A stretch of 42,898 nucleotides of DNA from Acanthamoeba lenticulata (Eukaryota > Discosea > Longamoebia > Acanthamoebidae): positions 1 through 42,898 of the forward strand of contig NAVB01000340.1 in the NCBI GenBank assembly GCA_002179805.1, read 5' to 3'. The position numbers and the translations under genes were made by a program. The notes under the pieces are model-generated. The model was not told the DNA's origin. It did not search any database and saw only the letters and a list, made by a program, of their open reading frames with translations. Positions 11,265-21,341 of this stretch are shown piece by piece (within the stretch, counting starts at the first letter, position 1; each line of letters starts with the position of its first letter).

Positions 11265-12297
11265 ATGGTACGCAAGCGCTGCCGACAGTAGATTGTCGCT
11301 TCATCTCTCACATGCTTTTTTTTTGCCGTGACTGTTTTGCTTCATCCATTTATGTCATCTCATTTTCCTCCATCCTTGTGGCCCGTCACAGTCTATCCTT
11401 GCATACAATGGTGGTGCCATCATTGCCATGACTGGCAAGAACTGCGTTGCCATCGCTTGGTACCCCCCCCCCCGTCAATGTGCGCAGAATTGCAGTGATC
11501 TAAGGTCCATTTGCCCACAGCGACAAGCGGTTTGGTATCCAGCACCAAACTTTGGCTTTCAACTTGCCCAAAGTTCAGCAGCTCAACTCCAAGACCTTTG
11601 TGGGTCTCTCTGGCTTGATCTCAGATGCCCAGACGCTGTACGCTACCGGCTTGCACTTTGCCTCCTTCCTTGCAGCACGCTCATGGTCTCTTTCGGGTCC
11701 TCCAGGTTCAATCGCTTCCAGTTCCGCCACAATCTGTACAAACTGCGTGAAAACCGCGAGATGGAGCCCGAAACCGTCGCCAACCTCGTCTCCAACATGC
11801 TCTACGAGAAGCGATTCGGTCCCTACTTCGTGGAGCCCGTGATCGCTGGCCTGCAGGGCCCCGACAACACGCCCTTCATCGCGGCCATGGACCTCATCGG
11901 CGCGCCTCTCCTCGCCAAGGACTCGGTCGTGGCCGGCACCTGTTCTGAGGCCCTCTACGGCATGAGCGAGTCCCTGTGGAAGCCCGACCTTGTACGGCTC
12001 GTCCTTTACTTTCATCCTCTACGTCGTCTCTTGCCAGGCGTGAGCTTACGTTTGTGTGCACTTGTGAAACCTTTAAAGGAGCCCGATGATCTCTTTGAGA
12101 CCATCTCGCAGGTCCTCATTTCTGCTGTGGACAGAGACGCCTTCAGCGGTTGGGGTGCGGTGGTCTACATCATGTACGTAGTCCTGCTGCCACGTTCATT
12201 TTTTCGTGATCGCCTGAAGTGGAGTTCTCATCTAGCCGACGCGTGTAGGACGCCGACGGAGGTGATCACCAGAGATATCAAGTGCCGCATGGATTAG
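11265..12297 (+). CDS. PSMB3: 20S proteasome subunit beta type-3
   Basis: Non-catalytic beta subunit of the 20S core. Exons: 11265..11267 (the ATG alone), 11392..11459, 11521..11637, 11706..11991, 12079..12173, 12249..12297 (205 aa, same length as the human protein). The N-terminus after splicing reads MSILAYNGGAIIAMTGKNC; further landmarks are DKRFGIQHQTLAF, YEKRFGPYFVEPVIAGL, AMDLIGAPLLAKD and the tail IKCRMD. It lacks the Thr1 nucleophile and propeptide, as expected for beta-3. The first coding exon is three nucleotides, followed directly by a phase-0 intron. The second junction gives Cys where homologues have Ala. Confidence 0.96.
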
Positions 12298-12754
12298 AAG
12301 CCCCGCGGACCACAAAGACTTTTCCTCCCTATCATCCCGTGCACGCGCTGACGTGTTCCTGCTCTCCTTCTCCTTGTCTCTCTTTTTTTGTAGCCAGAAC
12401 ATGTTGATACATCCCCACTTTTGTCTACTTCCCTCTCTCTCTCTCTCTTTGCTCTACTACTGGCGCAAGGCCAGGAAGGGCAAGCCCCAACCTCACGAAG
12501 ATAGCATCGAGTAGAAAGACCCAACTTGCGGCGGAGGACGCACTAAGGCCACTTGGACCCCTTGTGCACACCCCTGACCTGGCGCTGCCTTCCACGCCTT
12601 GTCCTCTCGTTGTTTGGCGTGGAATGTCAATAATGCACTTTTGTGCCGACAGGCCGGAAAGGAGGATTTGAAGCCACATAATGTCGACTTCTTTCTTTTT
12701 CTCTCTCCTCTATCGCTGTCGTCCATCCCCCGCCAGCACTGACGCACGTAAATC
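12298..12754. other. Intergenic region upstream of RPS14
   Basis: It contains the 3' end of the beta-3 gene and the RPS14 promoter. A long pyrimidine-rich tract (12689-12721) precedes the RPS14 start, as is common for ribosomal protein genes. One GTCGAC hexamer, also present twice in the proteasome promoter, lies at about 12683. No RNA gene or additional coding sequence was recognised. Confidence 0.4.
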
Positions 12755-13361
12755 ATGGTACGAATTGGGTTCAAAAACACGTCCGATGTGGTGTCCTTGC
12801 CTCACGAGGATGATGGGCTAACTCTTGTTCGGTCTATAGGGTAAGGCTAAGAAGGTTGAAAAGAAGGTCGAGGAGGAGGTGAAGCTCGGACCCCAGGCTG
12901 CCCCTGGTGAGGAGATCTTCGCCGTCGCCCACATCTACGCCTCGTTCAACGACACTTTCGTGGTATGATCTCATTCGAATGTCCTCTTTTCCGGAGAGCA
13001 TCAAGTTGATTCCTTTGTTTGTCTTTTGCAGCACGTCACCGATCTTTCGGGCAAGGAGACTCTCTCCCGCGTGACTGGCGGCATGAAGGTGAAGGCCGAT
13101 CGTGATGAGTCGAGCCCCTACGCTGCTATGTTGGCTGCTCAGGACGTTGCTGCCCGCTGCAAGGAGCTCGGCATCACCGCCGTCCACATCAAGCTCCGCG
13201 CCACTGGTGGTAACAGGACCAAGACCCCTGGCCCCGGTGCCCAGTCTGCTCTCCGTGCTCTTGCCCGTGCTGGCCTCAAGATCGGCCGCATTGAGGACGT
13301 CACCCCCATCCCCACCGATGGCACGAGGAAGAAGGGAGGTCGCCGTGGTCGCCGTCTCTAA
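12755..13361 (+). CDS. RPS14: 40S ribosomal protein S14 (uS11)
   Basis: Small-subunit platform protein that binds 18S rRNA near the mRNA exit region. Exons: 12755..12757 (ATG only), 12840..12962, 13032..13361 (151 aa, the usual eukaryotic length). Landmarks: [60 protein letters not shown], and the basic C-terminus [13 protein letters not shown]. An N-terminal Lys/Glu stretch is typical. Like the beta-3 gene next door, the start codon alone forms the first coding exon, with an immediate GTACG donor. Confidence 0.98.
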
Positions 13362-13541
13362 GTTCTCCACTTGTTCTGGCGTATTTATGGTGGGGAGGTG
13401 CGACACAATATAAACAAAAACCTAATCACACCGACTTGCCTCGCTTTTCTTTCCATCGCCCTTGGTCCTTTCCATCTTTTCGTTTAATGCACAAAAAAGA
13501 TTTTGAACAACAATGACCGTCCCAGAGCGAGAAGTAAAAGC

Positions 13542-15491
13542 TCAGGGGCATTCTTCTTCCAGTAGAGCAAACGCATTCTGCGAGCGCGCAGGCGGCTCGT
13601 CGTTCTCCTCGTCATCATCATCGTCTTCTTCTTCTTCGTCGTCCTCTTCTTCCTCGCTGCTGTCGTTTGGCTCTTCTTCCGCAGCATCATCGTCCTCGGC
13701 GTGCGTGCCATCAGCTTCCGCGTGAGCGCCATCGGCACCATCATCGCCGTCGTCTTCATCATCACCACCTTCACGACCATCTTCGTCCGCAGCCGCGGTG
13801 TGCGTCGGTTCGTCCGTCCGGCCGCTGTAGCGCGTGTCGCCTTTCGTGTCGGGCGGGTAGAAGTAGAGCAGGACGCGCCCGTCCAGCGCGTCCCGGAGGA
13901 TCTCGTTGCCCGCGCGGTAGGTGTCCCACGCGCCGTGGCGCGTCGTGTAGTCGCGCTTCTCGGCGTAGCGCTCGCACAGGTCCCAGGCCGTCCACGGCTT
14001 GGCGGGGTCCTCGCGCGTGAGGCCGTAGACCTTCTCCACGGGCACGCGCTCGCCGAGGAAGCCCACGGCCGAGTAGGGCTCGCGCACTTGGGCGATCGGG
14101 TAGAGGCCGGCGAGGACCTGGAGCGGCTTGGGCATGTCGAGCGCTGGGAAGGTGAGGCCCGGGCAGTCGCACAGGCGGATGCCCTTGCTGTAGAAGATGG
14201 TCTGCAGGTACTTGGTGTGGCCCGGGCTCGACGACGTGCTGACGACCTTCTTGCCGATGAGGCCGTTGATGAGCGACGACTTGCCCACGTTGGGGTGGCC
14301 CACCATGCCGATCGTCACGAACCCGAGCTTGCGCGCGTACTCCTGCTGGGTCTTCGGGTCGGCGTAGTCAAGGTCCTCCTCGAGCGTCTCGATGTTGTCC
14401 GGCGCGACCTCCTCGTCCTTGTCCGACTCGTCGTCATCGTCGCTGCCCTCGTCCGGCTGTTCGTGTTGTTGTTGCTCGGCGGTCTGGCCCTCGTCATCGA
14501 CGGTGGCGACGCCGGCGCTGTTGTCATCGGCTAGGATGCCGCGCTCACGGGCAAAGCGGGCGGCGAGCTCGATGAGCTGCTTGCCGCCCACGGCGTGGTA
14601 CTTGCGTCGGATGCGCTTCTTGCGCTTGCGCTCGATGTCGATATCGGCTTCCTTGCCCAAGGTGACAGTCTCCTCGTTGGGGTAGGACGTGAAGCTAACA
14701 ACCTTGAGGAGCGGGTAGCGCTGTTCAAAGTAGGACATCCACTGATGGAGCACATCTTCGGGCACAAGATCGATCTTGTTGAGCACGAGCATGATGGGCT
14801 TCTTGTGATCTTCTGCGACATACGTGTAGAGCGAAGGGGGGAAGTGGAACAGCGGGTGACGCGTGTCCGCGACGATGACCAAAATGTCACTGCGCTCCAC
14901 GACGCGCCAGAGCTGCCGCCACACCTCGAGATTGTGCTCGAAGTAGTTGAGTCGCTCACGCGGGTAGTGCTCGTAGATGTTGCCGAGCCAGTTGTCAAAG
15001 TAGTTCTTCTCGCGTTCCTCGAGCTGCTGCTTCGTCATGGAGTACGACCAAGGCGGGCGTCGTGGCATGCCAATAAATTGCTTGTAGAAGTAATCGTCCG
15101 CGATTCGCGGCTGCCATCGTGCGAGCGGCAGCTGTGCACGCTTCTTGCGCAGCTCCACTTCCTCCTTTGACTCCTTTTCAAAAACTGTGCGCAGTCTAAA
15201 GAAAGACAGGTGAGAAGATGGCGAGGAGAGGGGGGGGGGACGAGAAGAGCTAACGCACTTGTTGCGGTCGTCCACTGGTGTAACTTCTTTGGGAGGCTTT
15301 TGCTTTTTCACGAGCAGCTTGGGCTTCTCTTCGCCCTCAAACTCTTCAGGCGAGATGATGGTTGGTGGAGGATGCGAGGCAGCCCCAGTGCCAGCATCCT
15401 TTTCCTTCTGCAGCCGCTTGAGCTCTCGCTTGTGCTTGAGCTGTTCCTTCTTTTTCTTGTTACCGAAAACCTTCTTGCGTGTAGTCCGCAT
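13542..15491 (-). CDS. GNL1: GNL1-like circularly permuted GTPase
   Basis: YlqF/YawG-family GTPase with permuted G motifs; relatives act in ribosome biogenesis and nucleocytoplasmic shuttling. Exons 15491..15259 and 15195..13542 (628 aa). The G4 motif NKID comes first (about 216-219), then G1 GHPNVGKSS (about 376-384), a GHT G2 element, and G3 DCPG (about 421). The N-terminus is Lys-rich (RTTRKKVFGNKKKKEQLK), like a nucleolar or nuclear signal. An acidic, Gln-containing insert lies before G1 and a long Asp/Glu tail closes the protein. The GNL1 signatures RRPPWSY and WDLCERYAEKRDY are present, which separates it from LSG1 and NOG2. The ATG at 15491 was taken because the frame upstream opens only from non-ATG codons. 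Confidence 0.93.
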   Translation of the reverse strand: MRTTRKKVFGNKKKKEQLKHKRELKRLQKEKDAGTGAASHPPPTIISPEEFEGEEKPKLLVKKQKPPKEVTPVDDRNKCVSSSRPPPLSSPSSHLSFFRLRTVFEKESKEEVELRKKRAQLPLARWQPRIADDYFYKQFIGMPRRPPWSYSMTKQQLEEREKNYFDNWLGNIYEHYPRERLNYFEHNLEVWRQLWRVVERSDILVIVADTRHPLFHFPPSLYTYVAEDHKKPIMLVLNKIDLVPEDVLHQWMSYFEQRYPLLKVVSFTSYPNEETVTLGKEADIDIERKRKKRIRRKYHAVGGKQLIELAARFARERGILADDNSAGVATVDDEGQTAEQQQHEQPDEGSDDDDESDKDEEVAPDNIETLEEDLDYADPKTQQEYARKLGFVTIGMVGHPNVGKSSLINGLIGKKVVSTSSSPGHTKYLQTIFYSKGIRLCDCPGLTFPALDMPKPLQVLAGLYPIAQVREPYSAVGFLGERVPVEKVYGLTREDPAKPWTAWDLCERYAEKRDYTTRHGAWDTYRAGNEILRDALDGRVLLYFYPPDTKGDTRYSGRTDEPTHTAAADEDGREGGDDEDDGDDGADGAHAEADGTHAEDDDAAEEEPNDSSEEEEDDEEEEDDDDDEENDEPPARSQNAFALLEEECP

Positions 15492-15764
15492 CGCGCTAAG
15501 AGAAAATTGATATACTGATGGCCACTGCAAGATCTAATCTGCCCCAAGCACTACAGCACACGAATTTTCCTCGCCTGTGGCGCTTCTGGGATAGTTCGTC
15601 GGCTTTGGCCGCCAGTTCCTGTCGGTCCAGCTCTCCCACAAGTTTACGGACGTGGTGTGCTGGGTGTTTTCCAAGATAAAATTGGAACTAAAATATAAAA
15701 AGAGAAAAACACACATAAAAACAAACGGTCAACACATTTTGGAAGAGGAGAGAACACAAACAAG

Positions 15765-16261
15765 ATGAGCGGTGAAGGAGACGAGAGCAAGCCTACGGAA
15801 CAGCCTTCGCAGGCTGGATCTGATCACATTTCCCTCAAGGTGGTCGATCAGGTTGGTTTCTCCTTCTTCAAGACCAGCATCATGATGGTGCGCTAACTGC
15901 TGCTGGGTCTAGGAGGGCAACGAGGTCTACTTCAAGATCAAGCGTTCTACTCCTCTTCGCAAGTTGATTGATGCTTATTGCCAGCGTCAAGCCAAATCGC
16001 CAGAGGCCATCAGATTTTTGTACGATGGACAGCGGGTCTTGCCTGACTCGACGCCAGAGGATGTACGTTACCGTCTTTTTCTTCCTTCCTGGATGTGGGT
16101 ACAGGTTCTCATGACTAGCCCTCCTATCCAACAGATGGAGATGGAAGATAACGACATCATTGATGCTGGTATGTGCCCCTTCCTGCAACGCCCCGCTGGC
16201 TGCCTTAAGGCTCATAGTGTGCTTTTTTACAGTGCTTCAGCAGACTGGTGGCTCCTTCTAG
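15765..16261 (+). CDS. SUMO: Small ubiquitin-like modifier SUMO (precursor)
   Basis: Protein modifier attached to lysines through its C-terminal glycine. Exons: 15765..15851, 15913..16062, 16135..16168, 16233..16261 (99 aa). A flexible acidic N-terminal extension (1-22) precedes the ubiquitin fold: HISLKVVDQEGNEVYFKIK, the SIM-binding region STPLRKLIDAYCQRQ, IRFLYDGQRVLPDSTPED, EMEDNDIIDAVLQQTGG. The frame ends two residues after Gly-Gly (Ser-Phe), so the product needs trimming by a SUMO protease. The last two coding exons are 34 and 29 nt. Its stop is only 49 bp from the convergent zinc-finger HIT gene. Confidence 0.97.
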
Positions 16262-16309
16262 GTGATTCGTTTTCCTTACAACCTGTCAATAAATACGTAC
16301 ATTCCCTAT

Positions 16310-16912
16310 TTACAGAATGAATTGCCCTTCATCGTCTTGCATCCCAATCACCTTCAGGACCTCGTCCATAAACTTCGCAAACTCCTCCTCTTTGAGCGCT
16401 TGCTTCAGTCTTTTGGGTCCTTCCTCGACGATCTCAGTACACAGCCGCTGTACTCGCCGATCTTCAAGCATCTTGCGCACGTACTCGGAATCAGCTGCGC
16501 CACCAAACCCTTGGTCAGCGAGCAAGCAAGCAACCAGAACAAAACAAACAGGAAAACCACGTACCAAGGCGAGTGTACTGCTCCTTCGTAACGGTGAAGG
16601 CCGGCTTGTCCTCATCCTCGGCGAAAGGTTTTCTTTTCTTCTTGGCGTAGGTCCTCTTTGGCTCCTCCTTGGCCGGAGGCGGGGGCTGGCATGGCGTTTC
16701 CTTGTGCTTCTTGAAGCATGGAATGGAGCAGCTGCAGCAGGAAGGCGGACTGTCAATCACACCACGCAAGAGTTGATGGCCAGCGGGGGACATGCGTACT
16801 AGGGAGCGGTGCAAGTTGGGCACTTGTATTTGAAAGGGTTGGAGTTGCAGACGCGGCAGAGGGACTGCTCCTTCGCTGGCTCTTCCGCAAGCCTCCTCTT
16901 GCGTGCGTGCAT
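16310..16912 (-). CDS. ZNHIT3: Zinc finger HIT domain protein, ZNHIT3/Hit1-like
   Basis: Small zf-HIT protein; ZNHIT3/Hit1 helps assemble box C/D snoRNPs. Exons: 16912..16800, 16731..16565, 16494..16310 (154 aa, close to human ZNHIT3). The HIT zinc finger is near the N-terminus (about 17-50) with paired Cys motifs CRVCNSNPFKYKCPTC and PYCSIPCFKKHKETPC, the Tyr being completed across intron 1. A Pro/Lys linker follows, then the helical C-terminus (YVRKMLEDRRVQRLCTEIV, FAKFMDEVLKVIG) that in the family contacts the NUFIP/Rsa1 partner. The short length and C-terminal helices favour ZNHIT3 over other HIT-finger proteins. Confidence 0.88.
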
Positions 16913-17007
16913 GCTTGTTCGGTGTGATCTCTTTTTTTCTTGTGATTTCCCGGTGCTTTGTTTTTCTTTAGCTCCAATTTGTCTCAATTTAATTTTGAAT
17001 TGCGAAG

Positions 17008-18680
17008 ATGGGCCGCACATCCAAGGACAAGAGGGTACTGTTGTGAATCGGTTCAAAAGAAAGATGCTCAAGTTTGCAAATGGCTTTCTTGCGGTTCTAG
17101 GATATCTATTACCGGAAGGCCAAGGAAGAGGGCTGGCGAGCACGGTCGGCGTTCAAGCTCCTTCAAATCGACGAAGATTTCAACATCTTTCAAGGTGTGC
17201 ACACCCGCCTTTCCTGTACCACACCATCAGTCCTTCTCAACACCTACGCATCTGGCGTGGACGCGGCAGGCGTGGTGCGCGCCGTGGACTTGTGCGCAGC
17301 GCCCGGCAGTTGGTCGCAGGTCCTCTCGCGCAAGCTGCTCGCGCCCTCGTCGGTTCCCCGGTTCGCCTTCTCGCCTCGTCTTCTCCTTCATCCACCGCGG
17401 GCGCGTGTTGTGTGCTCGCGTTGTGCTCACTTCCTTGTTATGTGCAACAACAACGACAACAGACCTGAGGGCGAGGAGCCCAAGATCGTGGCGGTCGACT
17501 TGCAGGAGATGGCGCCTCTAGAGGGCGTCATCCAGATCAAGGTGATCACGTCCACTACACCACAAAAAAATAACAAATATATATAAATAAACAAATAAAT
17601 AAATAAATAACAAATAATTATTAATACTCTAAAAACGCGTGCAGGGCGACATCACCAAGCTGTCGACGGTGGAGGAGATCATTGGCCACTTTGAGGGCCG
17701 CCTGGCCGACCTCGTCGTCTGCGACGGCGCGCCCGACGGTCCGAACCTGGTCCTCGCGTGTTGTGCGCGCGCATGTGTGTTGTGTGTGCGTGTCGTGCTG
17801 GGGAAGGCTGACGGGCAAGTGGCGGTACTGGCACGCAGTGACGGGAATGCACGACATGGACGAGTACGTGCAGGCGCAGCTCATCCTGGCCGCCCTCAAC
17901 ATCACCACGCACGTCCTCAAGCCCGGTATCGACCCACTCTGGCCTCGCGTGCGCGCGCGTGTCGTGTCGTGTGATGGCTGAAGCGCGTGTGCGTGCGTGC
18001 GACAATAGGCGGGACGTTCGTGGCCAAGATCTTCCGGGGCAAGGACGTGACGCTCCTGTACGAGCAGCTCAAGGTCTTCTTCCCATCGGTCACCGTCACC
18101 AAGCCCAAGTCCTCCCGCAACTCCTCCATCGGTGCCCCTCCTCTTCTCCTTCTTTATTTTATTTTATTTTATTTTTTTAAATTTACTTTCATTATAAAAT
18201 TACTTTTTTAAAACTAATATTGTACAGAGTCATTCGTGCTGTGCCAAAACTACGCGCCGCCGGCGGGCTACGTCCCCACCATCATCAACCCGATGCTTGA
18301 CTATCAATATTGTACCCATTTCGCCTCCTCCTCCTCTTCCTCCTTCTTCATGTGCTTCTTCTCCGACTGATGATGAGAAAACGCGCCACAGCGGCCTCAA
18401 ACGAGCTGGCCGGGCCCAACCGAGTGATCGTGCCCTTCATCGCCTGCGGTGACCTCACGGTGCGATCCTCGAGTCCCCGTCCTCCACGCGTCACCATGTT
18501 GAAGCTCACGCGTATGCCACGTGCGCGTGTGTGCGTGTGGGGCTCACTGCGTGTGGGTAGGGCTTCGACGCGGACGGAACGTACCCGACGAGCGCGGAGG
18601 AGGGCTACGCCTACCGGGCGCCACACGCGCCACCAATCAACCCGCCCTACAAGACCGCTCTCGAGCTCTCCTCTTCATGA
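17008..18680 (+). CDS. FTSJ1: tRNA 2'-O-ribose methyltransferase, FTSJ1/Trm7
   Basis: SAM-dependent RrmJ-fold methyltransferase that modifies positions 32 and 34 of the tRNA anticodon loop in eukaryotes. Ten exons: 17008..17034, 17101..17194, 17270..17360, 17463..17541, 17645..17738, 17839..17925, 18009..18131, 18228..18311, 18392..18459, 18561..18680 (288 aa). N-terminus [23 protein letters not shown] site [13 protein letters not shown]; catalytic K-D-K-E tetrad in [22 protein letters not shown] and SSIESF; C-terminal [13 protein letters not shown] and [13 protein letters not shown]. This ordering and the GRTSKDKRD start identify Trm7/FTSJ1 rather than the Spb1 or mitochondrial members. Several introns are TG- or CA-rich. 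Confidence 0.96.
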
Positions 18681-18946
18681 ACCTAATAAAATAAATAAAA
18701 GAAGCAAAAGTGCATCTTTTTCCTTCAAGTGGATGAAGTTGTTGTCTTACCAACAAACCTGGCCTCCTCTTGCCCTTGCGCTAAAGTCGTAGAGATGAGC
18801 GTTCTTCCAGTTCGCGTCTCCAGATCTCACGAGGCACAGTCGCAGGTGCACCGGCACCGTTGGCGGCAAGCAGCCTTTGGCGCCGTATGCAACACCACAA
18901 AGAGGTGCTCTTCTGGCTCCTCGCTCAGCAGGATATCCTCAAAAGT
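18681..18946. other. Intergenic stretch downstream of FTSJ1
   Basis: It begins with an AATAAAATAAATAAAA stretch just after the FTSJ1 stop, a plausible polyadenylation region. No further gene was recognised here; the tRNA-like unit follows at 18947, with its oligo-T stop (AAAA on the plus strand) at 18941..18944. Confidence 0.35.
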
Positions 18947-19018
18947 GGGGCCGTACAGGCTTCGAACCCGTTCCTCTTGCTTGATGGGAAAGTGTGCTGC
19001 CCATTACACCAACGACCC
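18947..19018 (-). tRNA. tRNA-like gene, anticodon position reads ATC (possible pseudogene)
   Basis: 72 nt folding as a cloverleaf on the minus strand: acceptor stem GGGTCGT/ACGGCCC fully paired with a G-U, D stem GTGT/GCAC with GG in the loop, T arm ACGGG-TTCGAAG-CCTGT. A box (TGGTGTAATGGG) and B box (GGGTTCGAAGCC) are intact, and four T follow the 3' end within a few bases, as for Pol III termination. The anticodon stem CTTTC/GCAAG has one mismatch and the loop CCATCAA has C at position 33 instead of the near-invariant T, giving anticodon ATC (Asp). Asp normally uses GTC, so this may be a decayed or repurposed tRNA. Confidence 0.6.
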
Positions 19019-19109
19019 CCAGCAATCATAAGAAAATCAAAAATATCTGTTTGGTGGCTCCTTTTCCTGCCGCCTTTCCTAAGTTAGGAGTGGAGCCTGC
19101 CTGCTGAAG

Positions 19110-21341
19110 ATGGAAGATTTGGCGAAGCCGCTACTTCCACTGGCCAGGCCGAGTAGTGAAGAAGACATCGAAAGTGATGGCATCGACGACGAGCAGTATG
19201 AATACGAGCAAGAAGAGGAGGAGGAAACAGTCAAAGGCCGAGCTAGAGGTTATGCTCTGCTCTCCGAGGACGATGCTCGCCTGGCGTATGAAGATGAGGC
19301 GAGGAATCTTGAAGAAGGAAAGCTGGTGCAAAAGGAAGCTGAAGCATCAAGGGGTGGTCAACAGAAGTTGAGCAAGCTGCTCAAGGTTTTTACAGCACCT
19401 GCCACTGTAGAGGACGGCCTTGCATACAAGCAGCAAAAACTGCAGCGCAAGCCACGGGTGATCTACCTCAGAACGGTACTGGACTGCCGAGGCTGAGCTT
19501 GCAGCTCTGCGGTCTGACCACCTGTTGGTTGTGTGGCACAGTACTACAAACTGCTGGTGCTGGTGGGAATCTTCTACGCTCTTCCATCAGCCCAGTTCGT
19601 GTACTTCCAGTACAAGCAGCAGGAGGAGACGGGCAGCTCATGCTACTACAACTTCAAATGCGCTCGCTCGTTTCTTGTACTGCTCTTCATCCTCCACTTG
19701 TCCAAGGAAGCACAGGACATTGCTGACTGCTGCTTGACAGGGTTTTGCTGCGTTCAATAACAGTACGTCTGGCTCATTGGTAGTTCCACAGAGTACTGAT
19801 ATATCAACCACCATGGAGCAGTACTCAGCAACATAGGCTACATTGTAGCTGGTGTCTTGTTTGGTGTCTTCATATGGGTGACGCATAGGCGTGACAAAGC
19901 AGGAGTGTACATGCGTCCTGCTCTTCACAGCTTTGTACCAGTGGCTATTCACGACTTCTTCCTTTCCATGAAACAGTCTTGGGATGCATCGAGACCGATC
20001 GCTCTACTACTGCATCGCACTGGCTATGGCGTTTGAAGGCTTCTTCTCCTCCCTTTACCATGTGTGCCCGAGCCGCCTCAACTTCCAGGTCCGGCTCTCT
20101 CGTCTCACGAAGCGTTCTGGACGAGCCTAACCTGGCCGGCGCAGTTCGATACAACCTTCATGTTGATCGGAACAGGCCTCCTGTTCATCACAGTTTTCCA
20201 AAAGCGGCATCCGGCCACCACGCCAGGGGCCGTTCGCTCGTTCTCGTTCTTTGCGCTCCTCATCTTCATCTCCTTTCTTGCCCTAACGGGCATCCATCCT
20301 GCGATGTACGCACATCCACCGCCAGCGACCATCATCGTCATCTTGACTTGCTTGTTTCCATGTGGGCCAAAGTGTGTGGATCTTCGCCTTCACGGTGATG
20401 ATCGTGGCGGGCTTCTTGGGGGGAGTCCAGTTTTACTACCACAAGCACATCCCCTTGCGCTCGATGCTCCACAACCTGACGCACCCATGGCCACCAGCCG
20501 AGCCTGTACGTATTGCTCTTCCTCATCTACACGATGCTGATGACATGATCGCTCATCTCTCCCTTTGATATGTAGGGTCGATTGGCGGCCATCATCGTGG
20601 TAAACTGTCTCTCGTTGGCCATACTCATCTACGCGGCCGTTGTCTCCATCGTCTCCAACAAGACCGACTCCGTTCCCAACAGCATCCTGTACACGTGTTG
20701 GGCGAAACAGGAAGAACACAAGAGACTAACTTTATTGAAATGCAGGGCGATCGTCATCCTCAACACGTTCGTTTACATGGCATTCTACGCAGTGATGAAG
20801 TTGGTGCACCGAGAGAAGCTGCACTTCATGGTGTGGGTCCTCCTGGCCGTCTCCCTCATCTCTGGGGTAAGTTGCCCAGTGATTCACCTGCCCTGAAACA
20901 GTTTTAACCAACGAGAGCTGTGATGATATGTTGGTTGGTTGACGTGCACAGGGCACAGGGCTCTACTTCTTCAATCTGGGGGTGACCGACAAGTTCCTCA
21001 CTCCAGAGGAGTCACAAGAGCTCAACCAACCCTGCGTCCTGTTCGACTATTTTGACTACCATGGTCCGTATCATGTCTGGGCCACTCTTGCATTCACCCA
21101 ACTAAGTTTCTTTGGGTTGTGTTGGCATATTCCTCTGCTTTATTGTGCCATCGCATCACCACAGATGTTTGGCACTTCTTGTCGGCGGTGGGCCTCTTCT
21201 CGGTGGCCATGCTCTCCTACATCCTTGACTTTGGCCTTGAGTACATACTTTTTTTTCTTCTCACCAGATCAACAGAGCTTGCTGACCTGTTGTCTTTGTC
21301 TGTGGTGCAGCACGGGGCACAAGGAATTGCCACTGTTCTGA
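19110..21341 (+). CDS. SID-1-family (SIDT/ChUP) multipass transmembrane protein, short form
   Basis: Member of the SID-1 family, whose animal forms take part in dsRNA or cholesterol-related transport. Twelve exons: 19110..19475, 19542..19676, 19741..19762, 19822..19906, 19977..20088, 20145..20305, 20373..20505, 20576..20694, 20746..20866, 20952..21063, 21165..21240, 21311..21341 (490 aa). The first 122 residues are acidic and soluble, with no signal peptide and no beta-rich ectodomain. Then come about ten membrane spans with the family signatures CYYNFKC, FNNILSNIGY, AMAFEGFFSSLYHVCP, NFQFDTTFM and FDYFDYHDVWHFLSA. The His and Asp residues of YHVCP, FDTTF and DVWHF match the zinc-site pattern of the wider CREST hydrolase superfamily. 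The C-terminus DTGHKELPLF resembles animal SIDT tails. Exon 3 is 22 nt. Confidence 0.87.

Noticed and set aside
13601..13720. TCATCATCG and TCTTCTTCG repeats considered as a non-coding satellite
   Set aside because: They encode the Asp/Glu tail of GNL1 on the minus strand in an unbroken frame.
13701..15170. Plus-strand frames of 277 and 191 codons opposite GNL1
   Set aside because: Leu/Arg/Val-rich antisense shadows of the conserved GTPase; no recognisable domain.
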